Shown here one piece after another: positions 47,006 through 55,567 of a DNA stretch of 64,000 nt. The translations under genes were made by a program, and so were the position numbers. The DNA is from Serratia proteamaculans. Lineage in GTDB: Bacteria; Pseudomonadota; Gammaproteobacteria; Enterobacterales; Enterobacteriaceae. The notes below the pieces were generated by a model that worked only from the letters and a program-made list of their open reading frames with translations, searched no databases and was not told where the DNA came from. The DNA lies in contig NZ_SWDE01000001.1 of the NCBI RefSeq assembly GCF_013337185.1, forward strand, positions 682,001-746,000, in the 5' to 3' direction. Position 1 is the first letter of the stretch. Each line of letters starts with the position of its first letter.

Positions 47006-48184
47006 ATGCAAAAAATGACCAACGCAGTGCAAAACTACGCATGGGGCAGCCACGACGCGTTAACCAAGCTTTATGGCATCGCCAACCCACAAGGGCAGCC
47101 GATGGCTGAGTTGTGGATGGGCGCTCATCCGAAAAGCAGCTCCCGCGTGGCCGGTGCCGATGGCAATTTGCGCTCGTTGCGCGACGTCATTGATGAAGAT
47201 CAACCCAAACAGCTGGGTGCCAACGTTGCCAAACGCTTCGGTGAGTTGCCGTTCCTGTTCAAGGTGCTGTGTGCCGACCAACCGCTGTCTATTCAGGTGC
47301 ACCCGAGCAAATCGGCAGCAGAAGCCGGTTTTGCCAAAGAAAACGCCGCCGGTATTCCTCTGGACGCAGCTGAACGCAACTATAAAGATCCTAACCACAA
47401 GCCGGAGCTGGTGTTCGCCCTGACGCCTTTCCTGGCGATGAATGGCTTCCGCGAGCTGTCCGACATTGTTTCCCTGCTGCAGCCGATCGCCGGTGCCCAT
47501 CATGATATCGCCGCCTTCCTGCAACAGCCGGATGTCAGCCATCTGTCTTCCCTGTTTGCCAGCCTGCTGGCGATGAGCGGCGAGCAGAAATCGCTGGCGC
47601 TGGGCGTGCTGAAAGCCGCGCTGAATAACCAACAGGGCGAAACCTGGGACACCATCCGCTTTATCGCCGGTTTTTATCCGGACGACAGTGGCCTGTTCTC
47701 ACCGCTGCTGCTGAACGTGGTGCAGCTCCAACCGGGTGAAGCGATGTTCCTGTATGCCGAAACGCCGCATGCCTACCTGAAAGGCGTGGCGCTGGAAGTG
47801 ATGGCTAACTCGGACAACGTGCTGCGTGCCGGTCTGACACCTAAATTCATCGATATTCCAGAACTGTTAGCCAACCTGCAGTTCCGTCCACAGCCGGCAT
47901 CCGGCCTGCTGACCCAACCGCAAAAGCGCGGTGACGAACTGTTCTTCCCGATCCCGGTTGAAGACTTCGCTTTCTCACTGCATGACCTTTCCGCGGCCCC
48001 ACAGGCGCTGGCACAAAATAGCGCAGCCATTGTGTTCTGCGTTGAGGGTGAAGCGGTATTAAACAAACAGGACCTGCAACTGGTGCTCAAGCCAGGTGAA
48101 TCCTGCTTTATCGGCGCGTTCGAATCGCCGGTCAGCGTCAGTGGCAGCGGCCGAATCGCTCGCGTTTATAACCTGTTGTCGTAA
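47006..48184 (+). CDS. manA: Mannose-6-phosphate isomerase
   Basis: 392 residues; zinc enzyme interconverting mannose 6-phosphate and fructose 6-phosphate. Zinc ligands lie in SIQVHPSKS (Gln, His), HKPELVFAL (Glu) and AETPHAYLKG (His). Signature YKDPNHKPELVFALTPF is almost unchanged from E. coli. I use the ATG at 47006, matching the E. coli start MQK; the ATG at 46994 sits too close to AAAGG. The order tus-fumC-manA-ydgA agrees with E. coli. A terminator follows before ydgA. Confidence 0.95.
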   Translation: MQKMTNAVQNYAWGSHDALTKLYGIANPQGQPMAELWMGAHPKSSSRVAGADGNLRSLRDVIDEDQPKQLGANVAKRFGELPFLFKVLCADQPLSIQVHPSKSAAEAGFAKENAAGIPLDAAERNYKDPNHKPELVFALTPFLAMNGFRELSDIVSLLQPIAGAHHDIAAFLQQPDVSHLSSLFASLLAMSGEQKSLALGVLKAALNNQQGETWDTIRFIAGFYPDDSGLFSPLLLNVVQLQPGEAMFLYAETPHAYLKGVALEVMANSDNVLRAGLTPKFIDIPELLANLQFRPQPASGLLTQPQKRGDELFFPIPVEDFAFSLHDLSAAPQALAQNSAAIVFCVEGEAVLNKQDLQLVLKPGESCFIGAFESPVSVSGSGRIARVYNLLS

Positions 48185-48240
48185 ACACTCGGTAAATTTC
48201 TGCAAATTGGTTGCTGAAAGAGTGGCTTACCTTCACAATT

Positions 48241-48263
48241 AAACGCCTGCGGGCGTTTTTTTA
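48241..48263 (+). terminator. Terminator after manA
   Basis: AACGCC / GGCGTT stem with a 4-base loop, followed by seven T. Confidence 0.8.
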
Positions 48264-48325
48264 TTGGCCCAAATTTGCCCATCCATCTGTTTGAGACAGA
48301 TGGCTTAATAAGGATGAACAGAACT

Positions 48326-49855
48326 ATGAAAAAATCGTTAGTCGCTGTTAGCGTCATTGTGGTTCTTGGCGCAGCATGGACCGGGGCTTCCTGGTACACC
48401 GGCAAACTGATCGAACAACGGATGGGTGAAGTGGTTGATAACGCCAACAGCCAACTGAAAGCCTATCTGCCGAAAGCCGGCGTCAAACTGGGTTATGAAA
48501 ATTACCAACGCGGTATTTTCAGCAGTAAAATTCGCTATGTCCTGCGCGCTGACGGCAGCGTCACCACCGACGATGCTCCGCTGAAAGCCGGTGATGAAGT
48601 GGCGTTTATGGAAACCATCGACCATGGTCCCTTCCCGTTTGCCCAGTTGAAAAAATTCAACCTGCTGCCAAGCATGGCGTCGGTGCATACCGAACTGGAA
48701 AATACCCCAGCCACCAAGGGCCTGTTTGAAATCACCAAGGGCAAATCGCTGTTCACCGCCGATTCCCGCATCTCCTACAGTGGCGATACCTCGTCAGCCA
48801 TTGACGTGATCCCGCTGGAATATCAGAAAGAAAAGTCCTCGCTGAAATTTAGCGGTGCGACCATCAATGCCGACGTGTCACGCGATATGAAAGCCATCGC
48901 TCTGGACGCCAACAGCGACAACGCGGTGATCAGCGGCCCGAACCAGTTTGGTCAGACCGAGCAGGTTCAGTTGCAGGGCTTCTCGCTGAAAAGCCAGACC
49001 CACGCCGGGCAGTTCGATCTCAGCCTGGGCAACCAGAACATGGAGATAAAACAGGTCAAGGTTGCCGTTGACGGTAAAGAGACCCTGACGCTGGACGGCT
49101 TCAAGCTGGCGAGCCAATTCGGTGAGAAAGACACTAACCTGAACGGCCAGATTGATTACACCATGGACGCGCTGAAGATCCAGAACAGCGACTTCGGCTC
49201 TGGCAAGCTGTCGCTGAAAATCGACAAACTGGACGCCAAATCGCTGAAAGAGTTTGCCGACCGCTACAACCAGCAGGCCATGCAGATGCTGCAACAGGCG
49301 CAGACCATGGATCCGGTTGCCTACCAGCAACAAACCACCGATATCCTGCTGCAGAACCTGCCGCTGCTGTTGAAGGGCAACCCAAGCATCAGCGTTGCTC
49401 CACTCAGCTGGAAAAACAGCAAGGGTGAAAGTACCTTTACCCTGAATCTGGACCTGACCGATCCTGCGCAAGCAGGTTCCCCGGCAGAGTCACCGGATCA
49501 GCTGATTGCCCGTTCAGTGAAAAAACTGGACGCTAATCTGAGCATTCCAGTGGCGATGGCGACCGAAACCACTTCGCAAACCGCGTTACTGCAAGGCTAC
49601 AGCGCCGAAGAAGCACAGAAACTGGCACAGCAGCAGGTGCAGGGTCTGGCGGCCATGGGTCAGATGTTCAAACTGACTACCCTGAAAGACGGGGTGATCG
49701 GCAGCAGCTTCCATTACGCCGACAACCAGGTTGATCTGAACGGTAACAAGATGTCGCTGCAAGAATTCATCGGCACCTTCGGCCTGTTGGGTGCACCTGG
49801 CCCGGTCGAAACGCCGGCTCCGGACGCAGTCCCTGCTCCGGCACCAGCCCAGTAA
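48326..49855 (+). CDS. ydgA: YdgA family (DUF945) periplasmic protein
   Basis: 509 residues. The N-terminus MKKSLVAVSVIVVLGAAWTGASWYTGK is a signal anchor almost identical to E. coli YdgA; the rest is mostly beta-rich DUF945 sequence (GYENYQRGIFSSKIRYVL, TIDHGPFPFAQL) with a long helical stretch around 310-335. Frames start earlier (48275, 48314), but the ATG at 48326 matches the family. The tail is an Ala/Pro-rich run. It is probably anchored to the inner membrane and faces the periplasm; function is not established. A GC-rich terminator follows. Confidence 0.9.
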   Translation: MKKSLVAVSVIVVLGAAWTGASWYTGKLIEQRMGEVVDNANSQLKAYLPKAGVKLGYENYQRGIFSSKIRYVLRADGSVTTDDAPLKAGDEVAFMETIDHGPFPFAQLKKFNLLPSMASVHTELENTPATKGLFEITKGKSLFTADSRISYSGDTSSAIDVIPLEYQKEKSSLKFSGATINADVSRDMKAIALDANSDNAVISGPNQFGQTEQVQLQGFSLKSQTHAGQFDLSLGNQNMEIKQVKVAVDGKETLTLDGFKLASQFGEKDTNLNGQIDYTMDALKIQNSDFGSGKLSLKIDKLDAKSLKEFADRYNQQAMQMLQQAQTMDPVAYQQQTTDILLQNLPLLLKGNPSISVAPLSWKNSKGESTFTLNLDLTDPAQAGSPAESPDQLIARSVKKLDANLSIPVAMATETTSQTALLQGYSAEEAQKLAQQQVQGLAAMGQMFKLTTLKDGVIGSSFHYADNQVDLNGNKMSLQEFIGTFGLLGAPGPVETPAPDAVPAPAPAQ

Positions 49856-49866
49856 TATTTCCCCTC

Positions 49867-49893
49867 GGGGCCCGCTTGCCGGGCCCCTGTTTT
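49867..49893. terminator. Terminator between ydgA and the serine hydrolase gene
   Basis: 8-bp GC stem GGGGCCCG / CGGGCCCC with a short loop, followed by TGTTTTAT on the plus strand. It lies at the stop of the convergent minus-strand gene. Confidence 0.75.
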
Positions 49894-51049
49894 ATCCCTG
49901 AGCGCCATACACCGCATCGCGGATCTGCTGCGGATACAGCCCGCTCATGCCTTCAAACGCCGTATTGGTCAGCGCCACCACGCTTAATGCCGCCTGCGGG
50001 TCATAAAACCAACTGTGTCCATAAACGCCTCCCCACTGCAGGGTGCCATTGTGCTGTGGCGTTGCCGCCAATGGGGCATCTACCAGCACCGCACCGCCGA
50101 AACCAAAGCCCCAGCCCGGCCCCTGAGTTTCAGCTTCGGCCCCGACATGCGCCTGGCGCATCAGTTCGACGGTGGCCGGTTGTAAAATGCCCTCTCCACC
50201 ATTGCGCAACGTCTCCACCAGTCGCAGCACATCATCGGCATCACCGACCATACCGGCCCCGCCGGAGGCATAGGCATGAGGGTCAAACGCACGTGATGGC
50301 GAGAAGGCAATATCAAAACCAAAACCTTCAGGTAGCTTCAACTGCATACCGTCATAAATCGGTTCCGGCCGGGCAGCGGTATCCTGATAGGCCGTCGCCA
50401 TGTTTTCGCTGTCGGTGGTGTAAAAACCGGTATTACCCAACCCCAGCGGCTGCGCAACCCAACGCTTGAACAACTGCGGCAAGGGTTCACCCGCCGCCGC
50501 CTCCAGTACCGCACCCAGCACGTCGATCGCCAGTGAATAATGAAACTCCCTGCCCGGTTCCACCAGCAGTTCCGCCTGTGCCAGCAGACGCAAATTCTGC
50601 TCCAGCGTCAGCGACGACGATGTCATCCCGTCTTGAATACCCAACCGCTGATACTGCCCGCCTTCCGGCTGATTAAAACGATAATCCAGCCCGGCAGTGT
50701 GACTCAGCAAGTGACGGATTTTAATTTCTGGCTGGCGGCCGTCGGCCAGTGCCGGAGTAAACCACGGCAGCCAATGACTGACCACATCATCCAACCCCAG
50801 CTTGTGTTGTTCAACCATGCGCATCGCCGCCAGTGTGATATAGGGTTTGGACACCGATGACAGCCGGAACTGCGTCTCGCGCCGCATCGGCCGCTGTTGC
50901 TCACGGTCGGCGTAACCACTGGCCTCGGCATAAATCACCTTGCCGTGCTGGGCCACCAGCACCACGCTACCGACGATGCGTTCTTCGCAAATCGCCTGCC
51001 GGCTGACCGCCTGTACTCTTTCTGCTACTGACCGATTCAGTATCGTCAT
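49892..51049 (-). CDS. Cytoplasmic serine hydrolase, beta-lactamase-like (EstB type)
   Basis: 385 residues with no signal peptide. The SxxK motif SVSK is at about 64-67, a Tyr motif YSL (in FHYSLAIDV) at about 170, and the third-box equivalent WGGVYGHSWF near 345. This is the pattern of EstB-like esterases and of amide hydrolases with class C fold, not of true beta-lactamases (which need KTG and export). It is divergent from a LysR gene across 102 bp, which suggests inducible expression. Substrate unknown. Confidence 0.78.
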   Translation of the reverse strand: MTILNRSVAERVQAVSRQAICEERIVGSVVLVAQHGKVIYAEASGYADREQQRPMRRETQFRLSSVSKPYITLAAMRMVEQHKLGLDDVVSHWLPWFTPALADGRQPEIKIRHLLSHTAGLDYRFNQPEGGQYQRLGIQDGMTSSSLTLEQNLRLLAQAELLVEPGREFHYSLAIDVLGAVLEAAAGEPLPQLFKRWVAQPLGLGNTGFYTTDSENMATAYQDTAARPEPIYDGMQLKLPEGFGFDIAFSPSRAFDPHAYASGGAGMVGDADDVLRLVETLRNGGEGILQPATVELMRQAHVGAEAETQGPGWGFGFGGAVLVDAPLAATPQHNGTLQWGGVYGHSWFYDPQAALSVVALTNTAFEGMSGLYPQQIRDAVYGAQG

Positions 51050-51151
51050 GCTTTGATGCTCTCTGAGGGGGTATCAAAACACTTTAAAGCGATTATTATA
51101 AAATTAAATACCCGATAACTTAACGAATCATTAAGCAGGGGTTACTGATAG

Positions 51152-52081
51152 ATGAGCTCACTATTACAGTTACTGCCGTTTTTCGAAGCCGTCGCCCGGC
51201 TGGGCAGTTTTACCCAGGCGGCAAATCAGCTGGGCGTCACCCCGCCTGCGGTGTCGCAAAACATTCAGGCATTGGAAACCCGCTTGGGTGTACGGCTGTT
51301 CAACCGTACCAGCCGATCGGTGCGACTGAGCGATGAAGGCCGCCTCTTTTTCCAACGGGTAGCACCGGCGATGGGCCAGATAGACATGGCAGCAGAAGAT
51401 CTTCGGACCCTGCACGGCCGCCCTTCTGGTCTGTTGCGCATCACCCTGCCGCAGTTAGCGGCTTCGCTGCTGGTGATGCCTTATCTGGCCGAATTTCAGG
51501 CGCTTTATCCCGAGGTGCAGCTTGAGCTGTTTACCGACGACCATTTTTCCGATCTGGTGTTGGACAGTTTCGATGCCGGTATTCGCATGCGTGCCATGGT
51601 GCAAAAAGACATGGTTGCGGTGCCGATCGACAACGACCAACAGCGGGTGATTATTGCCACTCCCGCCTATCTGGCGCAGCACGGCACGCCATTAACGCCA
51701 CAGGCGCTGAGCGCGCACAACTGCCTGCGCTATCGTTTCCCCGGCAGCGGCAAGTTTGAACCCTGGTATTTTCGGCAGGAAGGCGGGCAACTCACGCTGG
51801 AAGTCAGCGGTAACCTGATATTCAACGAAGACCGGCTGATAAAAGACGCGGCGTTGATGGGGCTGGGGATCACCCAACGTTTTGTCAGCACGGTACAACG
51901 CGAGCTGGACACTGGGCAACTGGTGGAAATATTGGCGGAATATCGCTGTCATTTTCCCGGTTTTTTCATCTACTTCCCGGCCAGTCGGCATATGCCACTC
52001 AAGCTACGGGTGTTTGTTGATTTCATACGGGAAAAGCGGCCGCTACAGTCATCGTCTCAGGACGCCATTACAACGTCCTGA
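51152..52081 (+). CDS. LysR-family regulator, divergent from the serine hydrolase
   Basis: 309 residues. The HTH is LLPFFEAVARLGSFTQAANQLGVTP and PAVSQNIQALETRLGVRLFNR, followed by a CrgA-like effector domain (LLVMPYLAEFQALYPEVQLELF, DSFDAGIRM). It fits the large CrgA/DmlR-like group whose members usually control the gene transcribed away from them. Here that is the serine hydrolase at 49892-51049. It converges with ampC, their stops being 11 bp apart. Confidence 0.85.
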   Translation: MSSLLQLLPFFEAVARLGSFTQAANQLGVTPPAVSQNIQALETRLGVRLFNRTSRSVRLSDEGRLFFQRVAPAMGQIDMAAEDLRTLHGRPSGLLRITLPQLAASLLVMPYLAEFQALYPEVQLELFTDDHFSDLVLDSFDAGIRMRAMVQKDMVAVPIDNDQQRVIIATPAYLAQHGTPLTPQALSAHNCLRYRFPGSGKFEPWYFRQEGGQLTLEVSGNLIFNEDRLIKDAALMGLGITQRFVSTVQRELDTGQLVEILAEYRCHFPGFFIYFPASRHMPLKLRVFVDFIREKRPLQSSSQDAITTS

Positions 52082-52092
52082 GAGGCCATTAA

Positions 52093-53229
52093 TTAACGCT
52101 TATCCAACGCCTGTACCAACTGGTAGGTGGCCGCGACCCGATCGTCGTTCGGGAACCATTTGTTGGCCAGCATCACCACGGCGATTTTCTTCGATGGGAT
52201 GAATACCGCATAGGTGGAGAACCCACCGGTCGAGCCGGTTTTATTATACCAGGCAGCGCTTTGCTCTTGCTGCGGCGGCGTGATGGCGGTGGCCGGAGTG
52301 CCGTTCATGATCATCCCGGCGTTGTTGCCTTCCGTCAGCTTCGCCAGCGCGACCGGATAAGCGTAGCTTTCCCACATCAGATCCTGGGTGAACACCCCAG
52401 CCCGGTAGTAACCGGTATGGGTAGCAGCCAGGGCCTTGCGCCACTTATCCCCCACCTTGGCTACCTGCATGTTGGCTTCAAGGTAACGGATCAGGTCCTT
52501 GGCATTGGATTTGATACCGTAGGATTCTGCGTCCAACGGGCCGGGCGTGACTCGTACCGGTTGGTCTTTCTTGTTGTAGCCCTGAGCGTAATTATCCATC
52601 TGCGCAGCCGGCACATTAACGTAGCTGTGGCCCATGCCCAAAGCCGGCAGCAGCTGTTTTTCCATCGCCTGCGCAAAAGGTTGGTTCAGGCTTTTGGCAG
52701 TGATCATCCCCAGCATGCCAATGCCCAGGTTGGAATAAACCCGATAACTCCCCACGGCATGTGGCGGCTGCCAGTTTTTGTAATACGCCATCAATTGCGC
52801 GTCGTTGGTCACTTCGTCCGGGACAAACAGCGGCAAGCCGGAGGTATGTGTCGCCAGGTTCAGCAGGCTGACGTGGTCAAAGGCGCTGCCACGCAGCTCA
52901 GGCAGGTAATGGCTGGCCGGTTCGGCGAACGACAGCTTGCCCTCATTTTGCGCATAGGCCGCCAGCGTGGCGGTGAAGGTTTTGCTCAATGAGCCCACTT
53001 CAAACAAGGTTTGATTGGTGATCGGCTTGCCGGTCTGTTTGGACGCCACGCCATAATCATAAAACTGCTGTTTCCCGTCCACCGACACGGCGATGGCCAT
53101 GCCCGGCACGCCATATTTTTGCATCAATGGCTGAATAATGGCGTCAATCTCGGCTTTGTCGGCGGCATGGCCTGCCGGCAGGATCATTGCGGCTAACAAC
53201 GCGGCCGCCAGGCGATTTATTTTGGTCAT
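52093..53229 (-). CDS. ampC: Class C beta-lactamase AmpC
   Basis: 378 residues with a signal peptide [22 protein letters not shown]. All three active-site boxes are there: SLSK at 80-83, YSN at 165-167 and KTG at 330-332 ([11 protein letters not shown]). It hydrolyses cephalosporins in the periplasm. The ATG at 53229 is used; the frame extends to 53268 but the extra part is not signal-like. A divergent ampR gene sits 191 bp away, so expression should be inducible through muropeptides from cell-wall recycling. Intrinsic, not plasmid-like: no mobile element is near. Confidence 0.96.
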   Translation of the reverse strand: MTKINRLAAALLAAMILPAGHAADKAEIDAIIQPLMQKYGVPGMAIAVSVDGKQQFYDYGVASKQTGKPITNQTLFEVGSLSKTFTATLAAYAQNEGKLSFAEPASHYLPELRGSAFDHVSLLNLATHTSGLPLFVPDEVTNDAQLMAYYKNWQPPHAVGSYRVYSNLGIGMLGMITAKSLNQPFAQAMEKQLLPALGMGHSYVNVPAAQMDNYAQGYNKKDQPVRVTPGPLDAESYGIKSNAKDLIRYLEANMQVAKVGDKWRKALAATHTGYYRAGVFTQDLMWESYAYPVALAKLTEGNNAGMIMNGTPATAITPPQQEQSAAWYNKTGSTGGFSTYAVFIPSKKIAVVMLANKWFPNDDRVAATYQLVQALDKR

Positions 53230-53420
53230 GTGAAAGCTCTTGGGTTGCAGGGTATCGGCCGATGGCAAAAGATTTTATTGCCTGTCGACGCGAGGATATC
53301 CTTGGATGATGGTGTTATTCCTTTTCTGACTGCGTTAATTCCGCACCAGCAGGCTAAATATCAGGGTTTATCCCTGGGTTGACAAGCGATAAGAATTTCA
53401 GCCAGCATAAAGAAAAACTT
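53230..53420. promoter_or_regulatory. ampR-ampC divergent control region
   Basis: 191 bp between the divergent starts, the classical place of the AmpR-binding site that overlaps the ampR promoter. I see AT-rich patches around 53315-53375 but cannot assign the LysR box with certainty. Confidence 0.6.
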
Positions 53421-54308
53421 ATGGCTAACTTTATGCGTAACCGACTTCCCCTCAATGCCCTGCGGGCGTTTGAATCCTCCGCCCGTCACCTGAACTTTAC
53501 CCGCGCCGGGCTGGAGCTGAGCGTCACCCAGGCTGCCGTCAGCCAGCAGGTGCGTACGCTGGAACAGCAACTGGGCATTCAACTGTTCCGCCGTCTGCCG
53601 CGTGGGTTGGATTTGACCGAAGAAGGACAGGCGCTGTTGCCGATATTGACCGACGCTTTCGACCGCATTGAATCGGTGTTGCAACAGTTTGAGGGCGGGC
53701 ATTTCCATGAGGTGCTGACGGTCGCGGTGGTCGGTACCTTTGCCGTCGGCTGGCTGATGCCCCGTCTGGCGGCATTCAGAGAATCGCATCCGTTTATCGA
53801 TCTGCGGGTGTTAACCAACAATAACCTGGTTAATTTGTCCGCCGACGGAATGGACTTTGCTATCCGTTTTGGCGAAGGCCGCTGGCCGGCAACCCACAAC
53901 CTCAAACTGTTTGATGCCCCACTGACGGTGCTCTGCCCGCCGGAAGTGGCCAGGCAACTCCACACACCGCAGGATCTGCAACACCAATTGCTGATGCGCA
54001 GCTACCGGAAAGACGAATGGGAACGCTGGTTTGCCGCCGCACAGATAACCCCATGGCGCATCAACGGCCCGGTGTTCGACTCTTCCCGACTGATGGTGGA
54101 AGGGGCGATCCACAGCGGCGGTGTCGCGCTGGCTCCGGCGCGCATGTTTGCTCGTGAGCTGCGTGAAGGTCTGTTACAGCGGCCTTTCAGCGCCGAAGCG
54201 GATCTCGGTGGCTACTGGCTGACCCATCTGAAATCACGCGATATGACCCCGGCCATGAAAGTGTTTGTCAGTTGGATCCAGCAACAGGTCAAGGACGAAC
54301 AGCAATGA
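53421..54308 (+). CDS. ampR: LysR-family regulator AmpR
   Basis: 295 residues from the ATG at 53421. The HTH (LNALRAFESSARHLNFTRAGLELS, VTQAAVSQQVRTLEQQLGIQLF) and effector domain (VVGTFAVGWLMPRLAAF, FDSSRLMVEGAIHSGGVALAP, YWLTHLKSRDMTPAM) follow AmpR closely. AmpR senses UDP-MurNAc-pentapeptide as corepressor and anhydro-muropeptides as inducers, and switches ampC. The frame extends to a TTG at 53379 that is not needed. Convergent with malI, with 2 bases between the stops. Confidence 0.92.
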   Translation: MANFMRNRLPLNALRAFESSARHLNFTRAGLELSVTQAAVSQQVRTLEQQLGIQLFRRLPRGLDLTEEGQALLPILTDAFDRIESVLQQFEGGHFHEVLTVAVVGTFAVGWLMPRLAAFRESHPFIDLRVLTNNNLVNLSADGMDFAIRFGEGRWPATHNLKLFDAPLTVLCPPEVARQLHTPQDLQHQLLMRSYRKDEWERWFAAAQITPWRINGPVFDSSRLMVEGAIHSGGVALAPARMFARELREGLLQRPFSAEADLGGYWLTHLKSRDMTPAMKVFVSWIQQQVKDEQQ

Positions 54309-54310
54309 GG

Positions 54311-55342
54311 TCAGGCCGAGCCGCGCTTGATCAACACCGGCGGCAGAATCACGTTTTGCGGCGGTAACTCGGCGTCGGCGATCCGTTGCAGCAAGCGTGA
54401 GGCGGCGCTGCGCCCCACTTCTCGCGCGGAACTGGAGACCAGCGTCAGCGGCGGCTCGGTCAGTTCGGCCTCAGGCACATCGCCAAAACCAATCAACGCC
54501 ACCTGCTGTCCGTAGTAGCTATCCACACCTTCAGAACCGATGCTGCGCCCACTACGCACAATGCCAAAATAAGCTCCCAGGGCCACCGATGCCTTGTGGC
54601 AAACCAGCGCGCTGATATTGGGATGCTGTCGCAGCAGGTTTTCCGCCGCCTCCGCCGCCGCCCGTTGATGGCAGTCACATTCGACAATCCAGTCGGAGCG
54701 GAAAGGCAGGCCATATTGCACCAGCGTGGCACAAAAGCCCCCCAGCCGTTCGGCGCGGGTCAGCGAACTGCTTTGCCCGCCCAGATAGGCGATTTGGCTG
54801 TGGCCGCGTTTGATCAGAAATTCGGTGGCCATTTTAGCCGCCTGCATATTGTCCGGCCGCACCACATCAACCCCTTCCACCCCATTCGAGCGCGCTGCAC
54901 ACACCAATGGCACCCCCTGTTCGGCGGCTTTTTCCTTCAGGCCTTCGGCCGAGCGTACGCCGCCCGCCAGCACCATGCCGTCAACCCCGTGTTCCAGCAG
55001 CGTATCAAAACAGCGCATCAGCCCTTTGCCTTCACGCCCGCTTTGGGTCAGAAACAGCACTTTGCCGTGCGCCTCCAGTACCTCGCTCAGGCCCGCGGTC
55101 ATTTCCGCATAAAACGGCTCGCAAATATCACGCAGGATCAGACCAATCACGCCCGACTCCCCGCCACGCAGCGTTGCCGCCTGACGGTTACGTACGTAGC
55201 CAAGGCGCTCGATCGCCTGGTTCACCCGCGCCACGGTGGTGGGTGAAATACGCCCTTTGCCGCTCAGCACCAGCGAAACGGTCGTGACGGAGACGCCGGC
55301 CTGCTGTGCGACATCGGTGATGGTGATCTTTTTGATGGTCAT
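54311..55342 (-). CDS. malI: LacI-family repressor MalI
   Basis: 343 residues. N-terminal HTH KITITDVAQQAGVSVTTVSLVLSGKGR with the hinge RNRQAATLRGG, then a periplasmic-binding-like effector domain (VIGLILRDICEPFYAEMTAG, VRPDNMQAAKMATEFL, YLGGQSSSLTRAERLGG). These blocks match E. coli MalI. It represses malX-malY and its own gene; two matching operators lie in the divergent region. The ATG at 55342 is preferred to one at 55369. Inducer unknown. Confidence 0.93.
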   Translation of the reverse strand: MTIKKITITDVAQQAGVSVTTVSLVLSGKGRISPTTVARVNQAIERLGYVRNRQAATLRGGESGVIGLILRDICEPFYAEMTAGLSEVLEAHGKVLFLTQSGREGKGLMRCFDTLLEHGVDGMVLAGGVRSAEGLKEKAAEQGVPLVCAARSNGVEGVDVVRPDNMQAAKMATEFLIKRGHSQIAYLGGQSSSLTRAERLGGFCATLVQYGLPFRSDWIVECDCHQRAAAEAAENLLRQHPNISALVCHKASVALGAYFGIVRSGRSIGSEGVDSYYGQQVALIGFGDVPEAELTEPPLTLVSSSAREVGRSAASRLLQRIADAELPPQNVILPPVLIKRGSA

Positions 55343-55408
55343 AACCTCTGCTAGCCCGATCCTGGGCATTGAGCATCTTGCAACAAATGGTATACCGAAT
55401 CGGTTTGA

Positions 55409-55428
55409 CCAGTAAAACGTTTTACTGG
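55409..55428. promoter_or_regulatory. MalI operator 1 (malI side)
   Basis: Perfect palindrome CCAGTAAAACGTTTTACTGG. Its core TAAAACGTTTTA equals the known E. coli MalI operator core. It lies 67 bp upstream of malI. Confidence 0.85.
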
Positions 55429-55488
55429 CATCAGCATTGTCGCCGCAAAGTGCAGGCTAAAATTGTGATTAGCGGCGCATTTTTGCTA

Positions 55489-55504
55489 GGTAAAACGTTT
55501 TATC
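55489..55504. promoter_or_regulatory. MalI operator 2 (malX side)
   Basis: GGTAAAACGTTTTATC, one mismatch from a perfect palindrome, same core as operator 1 and 78 bp from it centre to centre. A weak CRP-like half site TGTGA (55464-55468) lies between the two. Confidence 0.8.
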
Positions 55505-55567
55505 TTATTTTTACCTAACAGGGGTACACACCACTTTCGCACGTTTTTTCGCCAGGAGCCGCCGGTT

